The position numbers and the translations under genes are program-made. A stretch of DNA of 9,503 nt from an uncultured Saprospiraceae bacterium (GTDB lineage Bacteria > Bacteroidota > Bacteroidia > Chitinophagales > Saprospiraceae), in contig CALLAG010000291.1 in assembly GCA_938002705.1 (NCBI GenBank), forward strand, positions 1-9,503. Reading direction: 5' to 3'. The notes beneath the pieces were generated by a model. That model ran no database searches and had not been told where the DNA came from. It was given only the letters and a program-made list of their open reading frames with translations. This document shows, piece after piece, positions 6,341 to 9,503 of the stretch; position 1 is the first letter of the stretch, and every line of letters starts with the position of its first letter.

Positions 6341-7273
6341 TTATAGCTCTTCTTCTATGGCGTAATCATTACGCTGCGGGCTTACTCGTGAGATCATCTC
6401 AGCTAAGAATCCTGCAATGAATAATTGTACTCCTACAATGATAAGCAGCATACCTAAGTAGAATAATGGCCTATTGGCGATACCCGCTTCTCCCCAGAAT
6501 AATTTGACGAAAGTCAGATAGCCTAACATCGCGGTACCCATAAATCCGAGTACTGTACCCATGCTCCCGAAGAAATGCATAGGTCGCTTACCGAACTTAC
6601 CGACGAACATTATAGATGCTAAATCTAAATAACCTCTCATGACTCGCTCTAATCCAAACTTAGATACACCATGCTTACGTGGGTGGTGTGTGACGACTTT
6701 CTCACCTATCTTAGCAAATCCTGCTGCCTTAGCAATGACAGGAATATATCGGTGCATCTCACCATATACTTCTATGTTCTTGACGAGTTCTTTGCGATAA
6801 GCTTTCAGTCCACAGTTGAAGTCATGTAACTTAATGCCACTTAATTTTCTCGTTGTAGCATTGAATAATCGAGAGGGTATCGTCTTGCCGAGAGGATCAT
6901 GACGTTTCTTTTTCCATCCGGATACGAGATCATATTTGTCATTGATGATCATGCTGTAGAGCTCTGGTATCTCATCTGGAGAATCTTGTAAGTCTGCATC
7001 CATAGTGATGACGACGTCACCTACCACATTCTGGAATGCCACCTGTAGTGCTGCTGACTTGCCGTAATTTCTTCTGAATTTTATGCCTCTCACAGCAGCA
7101 TAGTTTAGCTTAAGTTCATTGATGATCTCCCAAGAGCGATCAGTACTTCCATCATCTATGAATAGTATCTCATACTCTATGTCCATAGTGGTGACGACCT
7201 TATCTATCCAGGCGACAAGCTCACCTAAGGACTCTTCTTCATTCAGTAATGGTATAACTATAGATAGATTCAT
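6341..7273 (-). CDS. GT2-family glycosyltransferase with two C-terminal membrane helices
   Basis: This 310-residue GT-A enzyme is of the DPM1/ArnC/GtrB type, which moves a sugar from a nucleotide donor to polyprenyl phosphate at the inner face of the cytoplasmic membrane. The N-terminus SIVIPLLNEEESL (4-16) and IDDGSTD (39-45) form the nucleotide-binding half. MDADLQD (91-97) holds the DxD metal site. DFNCGLKAYR (151-160) and the KHGVSKF segment (200-206) are typical of the family. Two hydrophobic segments at about 232-256 and 269-293 anchor the protein, and the tail ends in acidic residues. It precedes the GT4 gene by 5 nt in the same operon. Upstream, an 85-bp gap with a strong stem-loop separates it from the DUF4199 genes, so expression may partly depend on that structure. 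The sugar transferred is unknown. Confidence 0.92.
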   Translation of the reverse strand: MNLSIVIPLLNEEESLGELVAWIDKVVTTMDIEYEILFIDDGSTDRSWEIINELKLNYAAVRGIKFRRNYGKSAALQVAFQNVVGDVVITMDADLQDSPDEIPELYSMIINDKYDLVSGWKKKRHDPLGKTIPSRLFNATTRKLSGIKLHDFNCGLKAYRKELVKNIEVYGEMHRYIPVIAKAAGFAKIGEKVVTHHPRKHGVSKFGLERVMRGYLDLASIMFVGKFGKRPMHFFGSMGTVLGFMGTAMLGYLTFVKLFWGEAGIANRPLFYLGMLLIIVGVQLFIAGFLAEMISRVSPQRNDYAIEEEL

Positions 7274-7302
7274 AGATGTAATAATAGATGACTCTTTATG
7301 TA

Positions 7303-7340
7303 AATAAGAATGCCCCTACAATGATAGCGGCATTCTTATT
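7303..7340 (-). terminator. Perfect 12-bp stem-loop between DUF4199 and GT2 genes
   Basis: AATAAGAATGCC (7303-7314) pairs perfectly with GGCATTCTTATT (7329-7340) around a 14-nt loop. It lies 18 bp after the DUF4199 stop and 29 bp before the GT2 start, both on the minus strand. The descending arm ends in CUUAUU without a clean U-tract, so a full Rho-independent terminator is uncertain. It could instead set relative expression through partial termination or mRNA processing. The hairpin itself is certain; its function is inferred. Confidence 0.5.
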
Positions 7341-7358
7341 CAGTAATGGTGGATAGAT

Positions 7359-7871
7359 CTAAGCTGATAGTGAAGGATCTTTTTTCTTAATTATTGCACC
7401 AATTATTAGTGATAATCCTGCAGCTGGAAATAGTAATCTTATAAGAAAAGACTGTATTGTCATTCCTATACTATTGAATTCTTTATTTTCTAATTCTGTT
7501 GTTGCAATTTCCATAGCATCTTCACCTATGAATGCACTTAATTTATCCATCGCTTCCATTGCCAATTCTCTTTGTAATTCTATTAAGTCTGGACTGATGA
7601 AATTAAACAATACATATTCAAATATTGTACATAATACTACACCTATTGCGGATACAACAAATAGGTATTTGAAAGCAGATCCAAAAGAAAGAAAGCCTCC
7701 ATTTTGTTTTTTATAGGAATTGCCAAAATAAACTAGTGCAGCAATAAAAACTATAAGTAATATGTAGGATCTAAAGGTTAAAAAAATACTTGTGTCTATT
7801 AAGGATAATATAAGTGACCCTATTATTAAAGCAACTCCCAAGATGGAGCCATTTTTAATTGCATTATTCAT
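7359..7871 (-). CDS. DUF4199-family membrane protein, copy 2
   Basis: This 170-residue integral membrane protein has four predicted hydrophobic segments at about 8-27, 35-51, 68-92 and 138-161. The DUF4199 pattern is visible: AIKNGSILGVA at the N-terminus, GGFLSFGSAFKYLF (58-71) before the third helix, and FEYVLFNFISPDL (84-96) after it. A charged, amphipathic loop of roughly 40 residues (98-135) precedes the last helix, and the tail is basic (KKKDPS). The family is largely confined to Bacteroidota and has no known biochemical role. Its ATG overlaps the stop of the upstream paralogue by 4 nt (ATGA). In other Bacteroidota DUF4199 genes often adjoin a GT2 gene like the one downstream here; this is from memory and suggests a membrane partner in glycolipid handling. 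Confidence 0.85.
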   Translation of the reverse strand: MNNAIKNGSILGVALIIGSLILSLIDTSIFLTFRSYILLIVFIAALVYFGNSYKKQNGGFLSFGSAFKYLFVVSAIGVVLCTIFEYVLFNFISPDLIELQRELAMEAMDKLSAFIGEDAMEIATTELENKEFNSIGMTIQSFLIRLLFPAAGLSLIIGAIIKKKDPSLSA

Positions 7872-8401
7872 GATTCAGTTTTTTTGTTTTGAAAATTATT
7901 TGTTTCTCGTTTTATAATTAAAGATAGCATTGCTGAAAATAAGGCACATGGGACAAAAATCCTAATAATGAATTGTGAAATAGAAAACGATATTGAGTAT
8001 AGATGCTCTGTATCAAACCGTTCCAGCATCTTATTATATAAGTCAGAATTCATCACACCTTCCATATCTTCCATTCCTTTCAGTGCTAATTCATTCATGA
8101 TATCCTTAAGTGATGGATCTATATAATTGAACATCATAAACTCGAAAGTCGTACACATAAATGTGCCTATAACTGATGCGAAAAATAGATCCTTGAAGGC
8201 ATTGCCATAACTGATAACACCATCATTAAGCCGGCGAGCATCTGTCCCTGTCTTAAACAATAGTAATAAGAAAGGCATGAAAAGTACACCTGACTTGAGG
8301 TTGATAAAGCTCTGGCTATCAGCAAGATAGAGTGAGTAAGAGGCAATAATGAATACTACCCCCATGAAAAGACCGTTATTGATTGCGTTTTTTGTGATCA
8401 T
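7868..8401 (-). CDS. DUF4199-family membrane protein, copy 1
   Basis: This 177-residue paralogue of the next gene has the same plan. Hydrophobic segments lie at about 8-26, 36-51, 68-95 and 137-163. GVISYGNAFKDLF (61-73) and FEFMMFNYIDPSL (86-98) align residue by residue with the corresponding parts of the downstream copy. The acidic Met-rich loop (about 99-135) differs most, and the C-terminal tail is longer and polar (NNFQNKKTES). It is the first gene of the minus-strand series and diverges from the FKBP gene across 80 bp. The ATG at 8401 is directly followed by the family's N-terminal helix. No enzymatic motif is seen; function unknown. A tandem pair could form a heterodimer, which is inference. 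Confidence 0.85.
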   Translation of the reverse strand: MITKNAINNGLFMGVVFIIASYSLYLADSQSFINLKSGVLFMPFLLLLFKTGTDARRLNDGVISYGNAFKDLFFASVIGTFMCTTFEFMMFNYIDPSLKDIMNELALKGMEDMEGVMNSDLYNKMLERFDTEHLYSISFSISQFIIRIFVPCALFSAMLSLIIKRETNNFQNKKTES

Positions 8402-8481
8402 TAGAACAGAACAAGTTAGTAATATATATGAGTAAGTTTAATATCTTGAGCCAATAATTTGTTCGATATAACTCAACTACT
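8402..8481. promoter_or_regulatory. Divergent promoter region, DUF4199 versus FKBP
   Basis: This 80-bp AT-rich gap lies between two divergent start codons and must hold promoters for both genes unless they lie in coding sequence. On the plus strand TAATTTG (8455-8461) resembles the TAnnTTTG box but with a one-base spacer, 20 bp before the FKBP ATG. No exact consensus box is seen on either strand, so specific sites remain uncertain. Confidence 0.35.
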
Positions 8482-9036
8482 ATGAAACTATCAGTATTTA
8501 TTGTAATCATTTTCTCTTTATCTATAAGTTCTTGTGTCAACGATGGTAAGGCTCCTACAGAAAACACAACAGCAAATCTCAATAAGGCGATCAAAAAAGA
8601 AAGTAAGCTCTACGCCAACTATACAGATAATCCGACCACTCAAGATCAGAAGGATGAGAATGCATTGATAGATTACGCGATAGAGAAAGGCTTAGATGTC
8701 AAGCGAACGGCCTCTGGTATGTACTACGTAGTCGATGAGAAAGGCAAAGGTGAAGTCATGGTCCATGGTCAACCATTCCAAGCTCATTACTCAGGGTACT
8801 TTCTGGATGGTAAAGTATTCGATTCCAGTTACGAGAGAGGGCAGCCTCTTGCAGCTACAGTAGGCGCTATGAATGCGGCATGGAACGAAGCTTTAGTAAC
8901 CTTCCCTGTAGGCTCTAAGCTGAAGCTGCTGCTGCCAAGTCGATTAGGCTATGGTGCAAGAGGATTCCCTGGTTTTGTGCCACCTAATACGCCTTTGATT
9001 TTTGATATGCATATAATGCCGTTAGGAGAGAAGTAG
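8482..9036 (+). CDS. FKBP-type peptidyl-prolyl isomerase, lipoprotein
   Basis: This 184-residue protein begins with a lipoprotein signal: Lys2, a hydrophobic core and the lipobox SISSC with the lipidated cysteine at 18. It should be anchored in the inner or outer membrane facing the periplasm, or exposed at the surface. A linker of charged and Asn/Thr-rich residues (19-70) leads to the FKBP domain at about 75-183. Conserved FKBP core and pocket residues include Tyr103 (HYSGYFLDG), Phe113/Asp114 (VFDSSYERG), Trp134, Tyr157 (LGYGARG) and Phe174 (LIFDMHIM). The function is cis-trans isomerisation of prolyl bonds during folding of secreted proteins. The domain appears complete. The gene is monocistronic and is followed by a structured intergenic region. 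Confidence 0.93.
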   Translation: MKLSVFIVIIFSLSISSCVNDGKAPTENTTANLNKAIKKESKLYANYTDNPTTQDQKDENALIDYAIEKGLDVKRTASGMYYVVDEKGKGEVMVHGQPFQAHYSGYFLDGKVFDSSYERGQPLAATVGAMNAAWNEALVTFPVGSKLKLLLPSRLGYGARGFPGFVPPNTPLIFDMHIMPLGEK

Positions 9037-9057
9037 TGGTTCTTATATCCATGTTCG

Positions 9058-9187
9058 GCGTTGGCTGTGCCTACGTCGCAGTGATGTCAAGATTTTATCT
9101 TGAATGATTTGGTAAGAATATTCTAAATGTTCTGTTGGTTCTTAAATCAAAGATTTAAAATCACTCAAGCGTAGGCTCAGCCAACGC
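9058..9187. repeat. REP/BIME-like branched palindrome
   Basis: The outer arms GCGTTGGCTGTGCCTACG (9058-9075) and CGTAGGCTCAGCCAACGC (9170-9187) pair over 17 of 18 positions. After a 4x4 internal loop, AGTGAT (9080-9085) pairs with ATCACT (9160-9165). Inside are two perfect 7-bp hairpins with 3-nt loops: TCAAGAT/ATCTTGA (9087-9103) and TTAAATC/GATTTAA (9142-9158). The 10-bp palindrome AGAATATTCT lies at 9115-9124. The arms are much richer in GC than the surroundings. It could be a dispersed palindromic repeat, a small MITE or a structured RNA. Confidence 0.6.
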
Positions 9188-9243
9188 TTAGCAGCTACAC
9201 AATTTTCATGATTTTGGCTGTATCTCAAGTATGATTTATATAT

Positions 9244-9292
9244 TGAATTGCAGCCAAATTATCTATAAGTTCAATAATTTGGCTGCAATTCA
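9244..9292. terminator. Perfect 19-bp hairpin, candidate bidirectional terminator
   Basis: TGAATTGCAGCCAAATTAT (9244-9262) pairs perfectly with its complement at 9274-9292 around an 11-nt loop. It lies between two convergent genes, which fits a shared terminator, but neither side has a real U-tract. A partial third copy of the right arm (ATTTTGGCTG, from 9211) could compete with it for pairing. Confidence 0.5.
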
Positions 9293-9400
9293 GAATGGTG
9301 CCTTATAAGTATTTGAAGTGTAATTAATTGATTATTAATTAATTATGGAAAGTCTTATTAGCATCTTATGCTCACTTATATCAAGGTAAATAGAAATAAT

Positions 9401-9503
9401 CTAAGCTAAATGATCTATCAACTGCTGCGCTAATTCGATACCGATCTTTTCTTGAGCTTGTGCTGTGGATGCGCCTGTGTGTGGTGTACATGATACATTC
9501 TCA
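9401..9503 (-). CDS. serA: D-3-phosphoglycerate dehydrogenase-like, C-terminal fragment
   Basis: Only the last 34 codons and stop (TAG) are in the window; the gene continues beyond the right edge. The protein reads ENVSCTPHTGASTAQAQEKI and then GIELAQQLIDHLA. The TPHxGAST segment carries the His that acts as general acid in D-2-hydroxyacid dehydrogenases (His292 of E. coli SerA), and AQEKIGIELA is typical of phosphoglycerate dehydrogenases. The enzyme would oxidise 3-phosphoglycerate to 3-phosphohydroxypyruvate with NAD in serine synthesis. The chain stops about 25 residues after the catalytic His, so there is no C-terminal ACT domain; this is the short, non-serine-regulated type. Another member of the hydroxyacid dehydrogenase family is possible because the N-terminal part is unseen. 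Confidence 0.85.
   Translation of the reverse strand, partial: ENVSCTPHTGASTAQAQEKIGIELAQQLIDHLA

Larger units (their letters stand above)
9037..9400. other. Structured 364-bp intergenic region between convergent genes
   Basis: No gene is supported here; the longest candidate start (ATG at 9051) gives only 18 codons inside a palindrome. The region holds a branched inverted repeat (9058-9187), a perfect 19-bp hairpin (9244-9292), a partial relative of that hairpin arm (9211-9227), an AT-only palindrome (9321-9341), a small AGCAT/ATGCT hairpin (9360-9372) and a 9-bp direct repeat TGGTTCTTA (9037-9045 and 9136-9144). The FKBP and serA genes both end into it. Confidence 0.8.

Noticed and set aside
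8376..8594. Minus-strand open frame of 72 codons across the divergent promoter
   Set aside because: It overlaps the FKBP lipoprotein signal and the first DUF4199 start, and has no recognisable domain.
9051..9107. 18-codon open frame after the FKBP gene
   Set aside because: It is very short and lies within the branched palindrome, which explains the sequence better.
9321..9341. AT-only palindrome TAATTAAT/ATTAATTA as an operator or attachment site
   Set aside because: Such sequences arise easily in AT-rich spacers, and there is no regulator or integrase nearby.

Overview
The window looks like chromosomal DNA of a member of the Bacteroidota, possibly Saprospiria or a related marine or environmental lineage. 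This rests on several signs. The DNA is AT-rich and no gene start shows a clear Shine-Dalgarno sequence. One intergenic region has a TAnnTTTG promoter box. The protein families point the same way: paired DUF4199 membrane proteins, an S23/IVP four-helix-bundle gene flanked by TTAATGG-type repeats, a FKBP lipoprotein, and a MetRS with a KISTS signature. The phylum is fairly secure; the finer placement is inference.

Layout. Positions 1-1779 (minus) hold most of metG, whose C-terminus lies beyond the window edge. Divergent to it, 1925-3272 (plus) encodes a small helical-repeat protein and a MOSC-domain (mARC/YcbX-like) molybdoenzyme, probably co-transcribed. Positions 3262-3816 form a compact unit of about 555 bp. 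It carries a four-helix-bundle gene between inverted, internally repeated TTAATGG-rich ends and sits exactly between two convergent genes. From 8401 down to 3806 (minus) there is a tightly packed series: two overlapping DUF4199 membrane-protein genes, then a stem-loop gap, then a membrane-anchored GT2 glycosyltransferase, a GT4 glycosyltransferase, a GmhA-type sedoheptulose-7-phosphate isomerase and an alpha/beta hydrolase. The last four genes are spaced by 5 nt or overlap by 1-4 nt. A FKBP-type prolyl isomerase lipoprotein gene (8482-9036, plus) follows. A 364-bp intergenic region with two large inverted-repeat structures separates it from the 3' end of a serA-like dehydrogenase gene (9401-9503, minus).

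How the genes work together. The GT2, GT4 and gmhA genes suggest assembly of a heptose-containing or otherwise heptose-linked surface glycan on a polyprenyl or lipid carrier. The role of the hydrolase at the operon end is not evident. metG, serA, the MOSC gene and the FKBP gene are housekeeping or stress functions with no visible link to the glycan genes.

The most unusual feature is the four-helix-bundle unit. Its two 20-bp terminal inverted repeats (one mismatch) each contain AATGGTTAA, and that sequence encodes the last two residues (Asn-Gly) and the TAA stop of the gene on each side. Both neighbours therefore end inside the element at the same repeat position, which suggests insertion at or near stop codons or an element that supplies stops. 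The second notable area is the 9037-9400 intergenic region, with a REP/BIME-like branched palindrome and a separate perfect 19-bp hairpin.
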